Of a DNA stretch of 64,000 nucleotides, positions 23,466 to 31,956 are shown piece after piece. A program made the position numbers and the translations under genes. Origin of the DNA: Actinoallomurus bryophytorum (GTDB taxonomy: Bacteria > Actinomycetota > Actinomycetes > Streptosporangiales > Streptosporangiaceae). Location: positions 5,022,001 through 5,086,000 of the forward strand of contig NZ_VFOZ01000001.1 of NCBI RefSeq assembly GCF_006716425.1. The letters run 5' to 3'. Every line of letters begins with the position of its first letter. Position 1 is the first letter of the stretch. The notes below the pieces were generated by a model that saw only the letters and a list, made by a program, of their open reading frames with translations, was not told where the DNA came from and ran no database searches.

Positions 23466-25117
23466 GGCCCTTCGACCCCCGCCTGCTGAAGTACGCACGG
23501 ACCACCCGTGCCTATCTCGCCCTGTCCGTGGCGCTGGGCACCGCCACCGCCGGTCTGGTCATCGCCCAGGCGACGCTGCTCGCCGACACGATCAGCCGGG
23601 CCTTCCTCGGCGGTGCCTCACTCGCGGACCTCCGTACGCCGATGCTGCTTCTCCTCGGGGTCGTCGCCGCGCGTGCCCTGGTCGTGTGGCTGCAGGAGGT
23701 CGCCGCCCACCGGTCGTCGGCCGCGGTCAAGTCGCAGCTGCGCGGCCGGCTCCTCGACCACGTCATGCGGCTCGGCCCGCAGTGGCTCTCGGGCGAGCGC
23801 GGCGGGGAGCTCGCCACCGTCGCCACGCGGGGGATCGACGCGCTGGACGGCTACTTCTCCCGCTACCTCCCCCAGCTCGTGCTCGCCGTCACGGTGCCCG
23901 CGGCCGTGTGCGCGCGGATCCTGCTCGGCGACTGGATCTCGGCGCTGACCGTCGCGGTGACCCTGCCGCTCATCCCGGTCTTCGCGATCCTGGTCGGGCT
24001 GTCCACCAGCGCGAAGATGGACCGGCGATGGCGGGCGCTGGCCATGCTCGCCGGCCACTTCCTCGACGTCGTCGCCGGCCTGCCGACGCTCAAGGTCTTC
24101 GGCCGGGCCAAGGCCCAGGCCCGCGCGATCCGCGAGGTCACCGACCGCCACCGCCGGGCGACCATGGCGACGCTTCGGGTCGCGTTCCTGTCCGCGCTCG
24201 TCCTCGAGCTGCTGTCCACGATCTCCGTCGCGCTGGTCGCGGTCTCGATCGGACTGCGGCTGGTCGACGGGCACATCGGCCTGCGGACGGCGCTGCTCGT
24301 CCTGATCCTCGCGCCGGAGGCCTACCTTCCGCTGCGCCAGGTCGGCGCGCAGTACCACGCCAGTGCCGAGGGACTCGCGGCCGCGGAGCGGATCTTCGAG
24401 GTGGTCCAGACGCCGCTTCCCGCGTCCGGCACCCGGACCGACGTCCCCGACCCGTCGCGCGCGACGATCCGCCTGGACGGGGTGACGGTGCGATACGAGG
24501 GCCGGGACGCCCCGGCGGTGGAGGATCTCTCGCTCACGGTGCGTCCCGGCGAGATCGTCGCCCTCACCGGTCCCAGCGGGGCCGGCAAGTCGACGCTGCT
24601 CGCCGTGCTTCTCGGGTTCGTACGCCCCGACGCCGGACGCGTGCTCGTCGACGGGACCGACCTGGCCGACCTGGACCCGGACGCGTGGCGCGCGCGGATC
24701 GCCTGGGTGCCCCAGCGGCCGTACCTGTTCGCCGGCACCGTTGCCGGCAACATCCGGCTGGGCCGTACGGACGCGACCGATGAGGACGTACGGCGCGCGG
24801 CGCGGGACGCGGGTGCGCTGGAGTTCGTCGAGACGCTCCCCCAGGGCTTCGCCACGCCGCTCGGCGAAGGGGGCACCGGGCTGTCCGCCGGACAGCGGCA
24901 GCGCGTCGCGCTGGCCCGTGCCTTCCTGCGCGATGCGCCGCTGGTGCTGCTCGACGAGCCGACCTCGAACCTCGACGCGGAGAGCGAGGCGGCCGTCGTC
25001 GAGGCCGTACGGCGCCTCGCGGACGGCCGCACGGTGCTTCTCGTCGCACACCGGCCAGCGCTCGCCGCCCTGGCCGGCCGTACGGTCCCGGTCGAGCCCG
25101 CAGGGGTGGCGGCATGA
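23462..25117 (+). CDS. cydD: ABC exporter CydD half (bd oxidase assembly)
   Basis: 551 residues: six-helix transmembrane domain (about 1-310) and an ATPase domain with Walker A GPSGAGKSTLL, signature LSAGQRQRVALARAF and Walker B LVLLDEPTSNLD. CydDC heterodimers are needed for assembly of cytochrome bd; in E. coli they export glutathione/cysteine and bind haem. GTG start overlaps cydB (GTGA), and the stop overlaps cydC (ATGA), so translation is coupled across the operon. The actual substrate in a mycothiol-using actinomycete is unknown. Confidence 0.93.
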   Translation: MRPFDPRLLKYARTTRAYLALSVALGTATAGLVIAQATLLADTISRAFLGGASLADLRTPMLLLLGVVAARALVVWLQEVAAHRSSAAVKSQLRGRLLDHVMRLGPQWLSGERGGELATVATRGIDALDGYFSRYLPQLVLAVTVPAAVCARILLGDWISALTVAVTLPLIPVFAILVGLSTSAKMDRRWRALAMLAGHFLDVVAGLPTLKVFGRAKAQARAIREVTDRHRRATMATLRVAFLSALVLELLSTISVALVAVSIGLRLVDGHIGLRTALLVLILAPEAYLPLRQVGAQYHASAEGLAAAERIFEVVQTPLPASGTRTDVPDPSRATIRLDGVTVRYEGRDAPAVEDLSLTVRPGEIVALTGPSGAGKSTLLAVLLGFVRPDAGRVLVDGTDLADLDPDAWRARIAWVPQRPYLFAGTVAGNIRLGRTDATDEDVRRAARDAGALEFVETLPQGFATPLGEGGTGLSAGQRQRVALARAFLRDAPLVLLDEPTSNLDAESEAAVVEAVRRLADGRTVLLVAHRPALAALAGRTVPVEPAGVAA

Positions 25118-26862
25118 GCCTCATGCGGTTGGTCGCGTCGGCGCGGCCGGCACGCGGCCGCCTCGCGCTGGCCGTCCTGTTCGGCACGCTGGCATCCGGC
25201 GCCGGGGTCGGGCTGATGGCCACCTCGGCCTGGCTGATCTCACGTGCCGCCCAGCATCCGCCGGTGCTCATGCTCATGGTGGCGATCGTCGCGGTGCGCG
25301 CGTTCGGGATCGGACGCGGAGTGTTCCGCTACGCCGAGCGGCTGACCGGCCATGACGCGACCTTCCGTATCCTCGCCGCCCTGCGGGTACGGGTGTACGA
25401 GCGGCTCGAACGGCTCGTCCCGGCCGGGCTGGGGACGTTGCGCGGCGGTGACCTGCTCGGACGGGTCGTCGCCGACGTCGACGCCGTTCAGGACCTCTAC
25501 CTCCGTGCCCTGCTGCCCGGCGCGGTCGCCGTCGTCGTCGGCGGCGCGTCGGCCGGCCTCGCCTGGGCGCTGCTCCCGTCCGCGGGAGCGGTGCTGCTGG
25601 CGGCGTTGCTGGTCGCGGGCGTCCTGGCCCCCTGGCTGTCCGCGACCGTGGCGCGACGTGCCGAACGCCGCGGCACCGACCTTCGCGGCGAGCTGACCAA
25701 GCAGGTGGTCGACGCGTTGCGGGGCGCGCCCGAGCTGGTGGCGTACGGTGCCGCGCCGGAGCGGCTGGCCGAGGCCGCGCGCCTGGACCGGGAGTCCACC
25801 CGGGCGGCGGCACGCTCCGCGGCGACCGCCGGCGCCGGTGCGGCCGTCTCGGCGCTGGCGGGCGGACTCGCCGTCTGGGGCGGGCTCGCCGTCGGTGTGC
25901 CGGCGGTACGGTCCGGGCGCCTCGACGGGGTGCTGCTCGCGGTGGTCGTACTGCTGCCGCTGGCCGCGTTCGAGGCCGTGGCCGGGCTCCCGCTAGCCGC
26001 GCAGTACCTGGAGCGGGTCCGCCGCTCCGCGACCCGTGTCTTCGCCGTACTCGACCGGGACGAGCCCGTGCGCGAGCCCGGTCGGCCGGAGGAACCACCA
26101 TCGGCGCCGTACGTCCTGCGCGCACGGGATCTGCGTGCCCGGTGGACACCCGGGGGGCCGTACGCCCTCGACGGCGTGTCCCTGGACCTCACCCCGGGGC
26201 GGCGGTACGCGGTCGTCGGGCCGAGCGGTTCGGGCAAGACGACGCTCACGGCCGTGTTGCTGCGCCTGCTCGAGCCGGCCGGCGGCGAGGTGTCGCTGAA
26301 CGGCGTGGACCTTCGCGCGCTGGCGGGCGACGACGTACGCCGCGTGGTCGGGCTGTGCGCCCAGGACGCGCATGTGTTCGACACGACGGTCGGGGAGAAC
26401 CTCCGGCTCGCCCGCCCCGACGCCACCGACGAGCAGGTACGCGACGCACTGCGCGGCGCACGCCTGCTGGACTGGGTCGAGGGACTGCCCCGTGGCCTGG
26501 ACACCCACGTCGGCGAGCACGGTGCCCAGGTCTCGGGCGGCCAGCGGCAGCGCATCGCGCTGGCCCGCGCGCTGCTCGCCGACTTCCCGATCCTGCTGCT
26601 CGACGAGCCTGCGGAGCACCTGGACGTCGCGACCGCCGACGAGCTCACCGCGGACCTGCTGACGGCCACCCGTGGGCGTACCACCCTGCTGGTCACGCAT
26701 CGGCTGGCCGGGTTGGACGCGGTCGACGAGATCGTCGTGCTCGACGCCGGCCGCGTGGTCGAGCGCGGCAGCCATGCCGGGCTCCTGGACCGGCCCGGCG
26801 TCTACCGGTCGCTGTGGCGCCTCGAGCGCCGCGGCGACGAGGCGCTCGGCGCGCTCGCGTGA
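25114..26862 (+). CDS. cydC: ABC exporter CydC half (bd oxidase assembly)
   Basis: 582 residues; the transmembrane domain begins with the CydC pattern GVGLMATSAWLISRAAQHP and FGIGRGVFRYAERLTGHD, and the ATPase domain has Walker A GPSGSGKTTLT, signature VSGGQRQRIALARALL and Walker B ILLLDEPAEHLD. It pairs with CydD. It is the last gene of the cyd operon; a truncated MFS gene follows on the same strand after 73 bp. Confidence 0.93.
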   Translation: MSLMRLVASARPARGRLALAVLFGTLASGAGVGLMATSAWLISRAAQHPPVLMLMVAIVAVRAFGIGRGVFRYAERLTGHDATFRILAALRVRVYERLERLVPAGLGTLRGGDLLGRVVADVDAVQDLYLRALLPGAVAVVVGGASAGLAWALLPSAGAVLLAALLVAGVLAPWLSATVARRAERRGTDLRGELTKQVVDALRGAPELVAYGAAPERLAEAARLDRESTRAAARSAATAGAGAAVSALAGGLAVWGGLAVGVPAVRSGRLDGVLLAVVVLLPLAAFEAVAGLPLAAQYLERVRRSATRVFAVLDRDEPVREPGRPEEPPSAPYVLRARDLRARWTPGGPYALDGVSLDLTPGRRYAVVGPSGSGKTTLTAVLLRLLEPAGGEVSLNGVDLRALAGDDVRRVVGLCAQDAHVFDTTVGENLRLARPDATDEQVRDALRGARLLDWVEGLPRGLDTHVGEHGAQVSGGQRQRIALARALLADFPILLLDEPAEHLDVATADELTADLLTATRGRTTLLVTHRLAGLDAVDEIVVLDAGRVVERGSHAGLLDRPGVYRSLWRLERRGDEALGALA

Positions 26863-26935
26863 GCGCGCCCCGTGCCGCCGGATCCGGCCGGCCGCCGATG
26901 GGATGCCTTCGCCCGAACGCGGAAATACCGGTCTG

Positions 26936-27490
26936 GTGCCGGCCATCGGGTCGCGGGTCTTTCTCTCCGGGCAGGCCGTGTCGCTGCTGGGCGACGGGCT
27001 CGCCGTCCTGGCCATCCCGCTGCTGGTCCTGGGGCTGACCCACAGCCCCCTCCTCACCGCCCTCGCCTCGGCGCCGCGCACCATCGGCTACCTGCTCGTC
27101 GGCCTGCCGTCGGGGCCGATCGTCGACCGGACCGACCCGTGGCTGCTGCTGGTCGCGATGGACATCGTGCGGGCCGCCATCTTCGTGGCGCTGTTCCTGC
27201 TGAGCCTCACGCACGTACGGTCCGTGGCCGTGATCCTGGTGCTGGCCACGGCGGCGGCCGGAGCCGGGGTCTTCTTCGAGTCCGCGCTGACGGTCGCGGT
27301 ACGGGACGTCTTCACCGGGCCGGACCTCATCCGCGCGAACTCCTTCCTGGAGATGGCCGGGCAGACCTCGGTGGTCATCGGTCCCGCCGTGGTCGGCGTG
27401 CTGGCGGCCGGCTTGGGAGTCGGCGCCGGGCTGCTGGTCGTCGCCACCGCCGCCATCGCCTGGGCGGTCGCGCTACGGCGGCTGGCCCAC
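26936..27490 (+). pseudogene. 5' fragment of an MFS transporter gene (EntS/MFS_3 type)
   Basis: The first 180 or so residues of a major facilitator are intact: VFLSGQAVSLLGDGLAVLA, the loop 2-3 motif GLPSGPIVDRTDP, and helices up to about GAGLLVVATAAIAWAVALRR, roughly half of a normal 400-residue protein. The frame then runs past the stop codon of the convergent protoglobin gene at 27494 and becomes the antisense of that gene. The second half, helices 7-12, is absent. Start could be GTG 26936 or ATG 26903. It is most simply a gene cut by a recombination event at about 27490 that brought in the protoglobin gene. Confidence 0.75.
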
Positions 27491-27493
27491 GGC

Positions 27494-28126
27494 CTACCAG
27501 TTGGCGGGGTCGACGTACGCGCGGGTCCAGACGGTCACGTGGAGCATGACGGACTTGGTGAAGGCCGAATGCATGCGGTCGACCTGCTCGGCCGAGGCGC
27601 CCTTGGCCCCGAGGTAGTCGCGGGCGGTGGCGATGACGACCGCGGTGAAGGAGAGTAGGTAGCGCAGCGGGATCTGGTCCGCCGAGTCCGCGTTGTCGGT
27701 CTTGTTCTTCTTCGCCTTCGTGTGCCGTAGGCCGATCTCGTACTGGTAGTTGAGCCAGTCCTGGTCCAGGGGACGCGTGCAGGCGTCGATGATCCACCGG
27801 TCGAAGCGCGGCTTCGACGCGGCGCCGTACTCCGGGTTGGGCGTGCCGTCGGGATGGCCGGAGTACGGGGCCAGCCACGGCTGCTCGTGCAGCCGCGCAC
27901 GGTAGGCGGTGACCATGTCATCGGCCTGGTCGGCGAGGATCCCGGCCGCCTCGCGCAGCGCCTGTTCGTCGTCGGCGGTCAGCCACACCGCCTCCTTGAG
28001 CCGGTCGAGCTCCTCCATCGTCAGCGGCGCGTCGGAGGCCGCGTCCGTCCCGTAGGTGTAGCCCGGGATCTGCTCGGGGTGCTCGGTGACCAGGTCCGGC
28101 GTCGGGGTGTGCTCGTGCTCGGTCAT
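27494..28126 (-). CDS. Protoglobin
   Basis: 210-residue single-domain haem protein of the protoglobin family, first known from Methanosarcina acetivorans. Diagnostic features: IPGYTYG near residue 20, LDRLKEAVWLTADDEQAL, GTPNPEYGAASKPRFDRWI, and YQYEIGLRHTKAKK with the proximal His135. The N-terminal 20 residues are polar as in other protoglobins, which bury the haem and bind O2, CO and NO. There is no attached signalling domain, so it is a stand-alone gas binder or catalyst. ATG 28126 with AAGGAG six bases upstream. It stands next to the bd oxidase operon, which suggests a low-oxygen or NO setting. Confidence 0.92.
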   Translation of the reverse strand: MTEHEHTPTPDLVTEHPEQIPGYTYGTDAASDAPLTMEELDRLKEAVWLTADDEQALREAAGILADQADDMVTAYRARLHEQPWLAPYSGHPDGTPNPEYGAASKPRFDRWIIDACTRPLDQDWLNYQYEIGLRHTKAKKNKTDNADSADQIPLRYLLSFTAVVIATARDYLGAKGASAEQVDRMHSAFTKSVMLHVTVWTRAYVDPANW

Positions 28127-28654
28127 CTGAGGCTCCTTCGCGATGCGGGAAACGCGCCAGAACGCGAGACCCTCGCGCCGAACTCGATCGTGTTCGCCGG
28201 TCCCCGTCGCGCTCTCGGGCGCTCCGCCCGCCGGACGCGCCCCCTGCGCTGAACTCATGTCCCCGCCGGTCGAGCGCGAAACCTGATGTTCATCTACGCG
28301 GGAACCCCCCTGCGGCGGCCCGCCGGACCGGCGTCTCGCCCGGTGCCCGCCGATTAAAAAATGAGAAAAGTGCAGTTCAGTGCCTGTAAAACCTTCATCG
28401 CCCGCGAATTGACGAGTACGGTGACGTGGATTCTCCCGGCGAGCGCCCGTTTCGAAGGTGTCGGCAGCACCACCGTCAGGGTGGGGCCTGCCTCCCACGT
28501 TTCGGGGGGCTGACCGGTTCGATCTCCGGGCCAGACGATTTCTATGGTTTTATGCAGACCCAATGGAATCGGCGGCTCACCGGACCATATTCCCGGCACC
28601 GCTGTGCCCTGGGTCAGGTCGCGTCCGCTCCCCACTGCGAAGAGGACTCCGTAA
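28127..28654. other. 528-bp divergent intergenic region, protoglobin/desaturase
   Basis: No convincing coding frame. An AT-rich patch stands out at about 28352-28400 (GATTAAAAAATGAGAAAAG), unlike its surroundings, and may hold promoters or mark a recombination edge. No operator-like palindrome of note was seen. Confidence 0.6.
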
Positions 28655-29683
28655 ATGCCAGAGAGCACCCTGACCAGGCATGGCTTCCAGCCATTGATAC
28701 GCCAGATCCGCGACGAGGGGCTGCTGAACCGGCGTCCCGGGTACTACGTGCGGTTGATCGGGGTGGACCTGCTGCTGTACGCCGCCGTCTGGGTGGCCGT
28801 CGCGTTCGTCGGAGACTCGTGGTGGCAGCTCGCGCTGGCCCTGCCGGCCGCCGTCTTCACCGCCCGCATCTACTTCATCGGCCACGACGCCGGGCACGGC
28901 CAGATCGGGAGCACCCGGAAGGTGAACCGCCTCCTGGGATTCCTGATCGGCAATCTCCTGATCGGGCTGAGCTACGGCTGGTGGACGGACAAGCACAACC
29001 GGCACCACGCCAACCCGAACCACACCGACAAGGACCCGGACGTCGGCGTGGGCGTCCTCATCTGGACGCCGGAACAGGCGATGGCGCGGCGCGGAGGATT
29101 CGTCGGCTGGCTCACGCGCCACCAGGGGCGGCTCTTCATCCCCCTGCTGCTCCTGGAGGGCATCAACCTCAAGGTGACCAGCATTCGTTCGGTCGCGGGC
29201 GAGCTGAGGAGCGAGAACCGCAGCAAGCGTGACCGGGCCCGGGTCGAGGCCGTGCTGCTCACCGTGCACTTCGCCCTCTACTTCGGGCTGCTCTTCACCA
29301 TGATGTCTCCCGCCCTGGCGGTCCTCTTCTTCTTCGTGCACCAGGCGCTGCTGGGCGTCCACCTGGGCGCCGCGTTCGCGCCCAACCACAAGGGCATGCC
29401 CGCCCCGGGTCCGGACGAGCAGTGGGACCACCTCCGCAAGCAGGTCCTCACCTCACGGAACGTGCGCGGTGGCCGGGTGACCGACTGGTTCCTGGGCGGC
29501 CTCAACTACCAGATCGAGCATCACCTCTTCCCGAGCATGCCGCGCCCGCACCTGAGGCGCTCCCAGCCGCTGATCCGTGCCTACTGCGAGCTCGCCGGCC
29601 TTCCGTACACCGAGGAGAGCCTGGTCGAGTCGTACGCCCAGGCGCTCCGGCACCTGCACGCGTGCGGTGCGCCGCTGCGCTGA
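28655..29683 (+). CDS. Membrane fatty acid desaturase
   Basis: 342-residue di-iron desaturase introducing a double bond in a membrane lipid or acyl-CoA chain. All three histidine boxes are present: HDAGH (77-81), HNRHHANPNH (114-123) and QIEHH (286-290), with hydrophobic segments at about 34-72, 92-108 and 208-240. The QxxHH third box is typical of front-end/linoleoyl-CoA-type enzymes and of mycobacterial DesA3-like desaturases. AGAGGAC precedes the ATG. It ends just before a strong hairpin. Chain position and substrate are not determinable. Stand-alone gene. Confidence 0.9.
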   Translation: MPESTLTRHGFQPLIRQIRDEGLLNRRPGYYVRLIGVDLLLYAAVWVAVAFVGDSWWQLALALPAAVFTARIYFIGHDAGHGQIGSTRKVNRLLGFLIGNLLIGLSYGWWTDKHNRHHANPNHTDKDPDVGVGVLIWTPEQAMARRGGFVGWLTRHQGRLFIPLLLLEGINLKVTSIRSVAGELRSENRSKRDRARVEAVLLTVHFALYFGLLFTMMSPALAVLFFFVHQALLGVHLGAAFAPNHKGMPAPGPDEQWDHLRKQVLTSRNVRGGRVTDWFLGGLNYQIEHHLFPSMPRPHLRRSQPLIRAYCELAGLPYTEESLVESYAQALRHLHACGAPLR

Positions 29684-29701
29684 CCGGCGAGCGTGGGCTC
29701 T

Positions 29702-29728
29702 GACGCGGGCGCCCGGCCCGCCCGCGTC
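29702..29728 (+). terminator. Perfect GC hairpin after the desaturase gene
   Basis: GACGCGGGCG-CCCGGCC-CGCCCGCGTC: 10-bp perfect stem, 7-base loop, 19 bp after the stop codon. No T-tract. Confidence 0.7.
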
Positions 29729-29787
29729 AGGGCGTGTCTGACAGATCGCGTTCGCGCAGTAGGACAGGGATTTGTCAGACACGCCCT
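29729..29787. repeat. 15-bp perfect inverted repeat, MITE- or terminator-like
   Basis: AGGGCGTGTCTGACA (29729-29743) and TGTCAGACACGCCCT (29773-29787) with a 29-bp spacer, directly abutting the desaturase terminator. The similarity extends slightly (GATC versus the mirrored AATC). GGGCGTGT-type ends resemble those of some actinobacterial transposable elements, so a very small non-autonomous element is possible; a second terminator is the alternative. Confidence 0.6.
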
Positions 29788-29851
29788 AAAGTTCTGTCCC
29801 GGACGGGTGGCCCGCGTAGCTCGATGAGAGGCACCGCATGAGGGACATCGG

Positions 29852-30643
29852 ATGAGCGAGGCCGCCGGCGCTCCGGACGCCGGGCCGGATCCGCAGGTGC
29901 CGAGTGTGGCGCGGATGTATGACTTCTTCCTCGGCGGCAAGGAGAACTTCGCCGTCGACCGGCGCGCGGCCGAGGAGGTCGGCCGGGCGCTCCCCGGCGT
30001 GGCCGGCGTGGCCAGGTCCAACCGTCAGTTCCTGCGGCGTGCCGTACGCTTCGCCGCCGAGCGCGGCGTCGAACAGTTCCTCGACCTGGGCGCGGGCCTG
30101 CCCACGCAGGGCAACGTCCACGAGATCGCCCGGTCGGTCCATCCCGGCGCGCGCGTCGTCTATGTGGACAACGACCCCGTCGTCACCTCCCACGGCCGGG
30201 CACTGCTCACCGGCGACGGCGACGCGGCCGTCGTCGACGCGGACCTGCGTGACGCGGAGGCCGTGCTGAGCGACCCGCGGGTGCGCGAGCTGATCGACTT
30301 CGACCTGCCGGTGTGCGTCCTGTTCGTCGCGGTACTCCACTTCATGCCCGACGAGGAGGACCCGGCCGGCGTCATAGGGCGGTACCGCGACGCGGTCCCG
30401 GCCGGCAGCCCGCTCGTGATCTCCCACGCCGCGGTGGAGGAACACCGCAACCTGGAGGTCGAAGACGCCTACCGGTCGGCGAGCGCTCCCTTCGTGGCCA
30501 GGACCCGTGAGCAGGTGACCGCGCTCCTGGACGGTTTGGAGATCGTCGACCCCGGGGTCGTGCGGCTCCACGAATGGCGTCCGGAAGGCGGCGAATACGC
30601 CACGGACGCCGGCTGGACCGCCGTGGCTCGCAAAGGCCGCTGA
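29852..30643 (+). CDS. DUF574-family SAM-dependent methyltransferase
   Basis: 263 residues of a family abundant in actinomycetes. Signature N-terminus VARMYDFFLGGKENFAVDR, SAM-binding strand FLDLGAGLPTQGNVHEIA, second acidic strand VVYVDNDPVVTSHGRALL and VCVLFVAVLHFMPDEEDP. Substrate of the family is unknown; some members associate with natural-product or regulatory loci. It stands alone between a terminator-like repeat and a zinc peptidase gene. GTG/ATG choice: ATG 29852 is followed directly by the typical low-complexity N-terminus; SD is GGACATCGG, weak. Confidence 0.88.
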   Translation: MSEAAGAPDAGPDPQVPSVARMYDFFLGGKENFAVDRRAAEEVGRALPGVAGVARSNRQFLRRAVRFAAERGVEQFLDLGAGLPTQGNVHEIARSVHPGARVVYVDNDPVVTSHGRALLTGDGDAAVVDADLRDAEAVLSDPRVRELIDFDLPVCVLFVAVLHFMPDEEDPAGVIGRYRDAVPAGSPLVISHAAVEEHRNLEVEDAYRSASAPFVARTREQVTALLDGLEIVDPGVVRLHEWRPEGGEYATDAGWTAVARKGR

Positions 30644-30845
30644 GCCCGCGGCGAAACCGCGTACACCGCCGGATATCCGCCACCCGCGCGCCCGCGTTCT
30701 CCGTCGCCGCCTGGGCCTGTTCGTGAGTTTCGGCCGCGGTGAATCATCCCGGTGCGACGGGCGGCGTTAGATTCGTCCCTCATCGGGGATCGAGGCGTCG
30801 TGATGACGGCCGGGCGTGCCGGCCGACGGGATCAGGAGGACCGCC

Positions 30846-31715
30846 GTGGATTTCGACGACGACGCCCAGCTCGACGCATCACAGGTCGAGGACTCGCGAG
30901 GGATGCCGATCGGCGGGATGGCCTTCGGCGGGGGTGCGGTCGGGCTGGTCGGCCTGGTTCTGGCCCTGATATTCGGGGTGAATCCCGGGCACATCATCGG
31001 CGGCGACGGAGGCGGAGGCGGAGGCGCCCCACCCACCGGGAGCCTGTCCTCGAAGTGCCGTACCGGTGCCGACGCCGACCAGTCGGATGACTGCCGCATC
31101 GTCGGTGTGGTCAACAGCGTCCAGGCGTACTGGAAGAAGGAGTTCGCCGACAGCGGCGCCGACTACACCGTGGCGCCGACCCGCCTGTTCAGCGGCTCGA
31201 CGAGTACGGCCTGCGGCGCGGCGACCGCCGAGGTCGGCCCGTTCTACTGTCCGGGCGACAAACGCGTCTACCTCGATCTGGGGTTCTTCCAGGAACTCCA
31301 TGACAAGTTCGGCGCCAAGGGCGGGCCGTTCGCGCAGGCGTACGTCGTGGCGCACGAGTACGGCCACCACGTGCAGGACGCGCTCGGCACCATGCGCAAG
31401 GTGGGCGACAGCCGCCAGGGCGCGTCGAGCGGCTCGGTACGCCTCGAGCTGCAGGCCGACTGCTACTCCGGGGTCTGGGCCAAGCACGCCGTACAGACCG
31501 GGTTCTTCAGCAAGCCGTTCAGCAGTGCCGACATCGCGGACGCCCTGGACGCCGCGGGGGCCGTCGGCGACGACCGCATCCAGAAGAGTGCGCGGGGGAG
31601 CGCGGATCCGGAGACCTTCACGCATGGCACCTCCGCGCAGCGGCAGCAGTGGTTCTCGACCGGGTACGACACGGGCGCGCCATCCCGCTGTGACACCTTT
31701 TCGGGGAGTATCTGA
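30846..31715 (+). CDS. Membrane-anchored neutral zinc metallopeptidase (YpfJ family)
   Basis: 289 residues: acidic cytoplasmic N-terminus with the family start [15 protein letters not shown], one helix (about 23-42), a Gly-rich linker, and the PF04228 peptidase domain outside the membrane. The active site AHEYGHHVQ (His170, Glu171, His174) is followed by [16 protein letters not shown], where the downstream Glu is the third ligand. Cysteines (about 63, 75, 118, 130) suggest disulfides. GTG 30846 with AGGAGGA five bases upstream. Such proteins are widespread and their substrates unknown. Confidence 0.9.
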   Translation: MDFDDDAQLDASQVEDSRGMPIGGMAFGGGAVGLVGLVLALIFGVNPGHIIGGDGGGGGGAPPTGSLSSKCRTGADADQSDDCRIVGVVNSVQAYWKKEFADSGADYTVAPTRLFSGSTSTACGAATAEVGPFYCPGDKRVYLDLGFFQELHDKFGAKGGPFAQAYVVAHEYGHHVQDALGTMRKVGDSRQGASSGSVRLELQADCYSGVWAKHAVQTGFFSKPFSSADIADALDAAGAVGDDRIQKSARGSADPETFTHGTSAQRQQWFSTGYDTGAPSRCDTFSGSI

Positions 31716-31754
31716 ATCTGATTCGGTCTTCTCTCACCAGGCTAAACGGATGGC

Positions 31755-31774
31755 CTAATACCGCACCGTATTAG
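31755..31774. promoter_or_regulatory. Inverted repeat upstream of the P450 gene
   Basis: CTAATAC-CGCACC-GTATTAG: perfect 7-bp AT-rich arms, 6-bp spacer, about 180 bp upstream of the P450 start. Operator-like; the regulator is unknown. Confidence 0.4.
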
Positions 31775-31956
31775 TCGTGTCAGGCGTTCTGTCAGGCTCG
31801 GCATCAATTTGCGACGGCAAGATCACAAACTGTAACGTTGCCGACTTCGGTCCGGCGGCCCGGTGATCGCCTCCGACTTCTGACCCTGATCCACAGCACC
31901 GGGCGCCGACCGCTCCGCGTTCGGCCCCCCGCTCGCAGCACCGATCAGGAGTACAC

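Noticed and set aside
26672-27658. The MFS fragment as a complete 328-residue protein
   Set aside because: Residues after about 27490 are the reverse complement of the protoglobin gene and have no membrane helices; the N-terminal part overlaps cydC out of frame.
28354-28668. A 104-codon minus-strand frame in the protoglobin/desaturase gap
   Set aside because: Lacks SD and overlaps the desaturase start; composition like the surrounding non-coding DNA.
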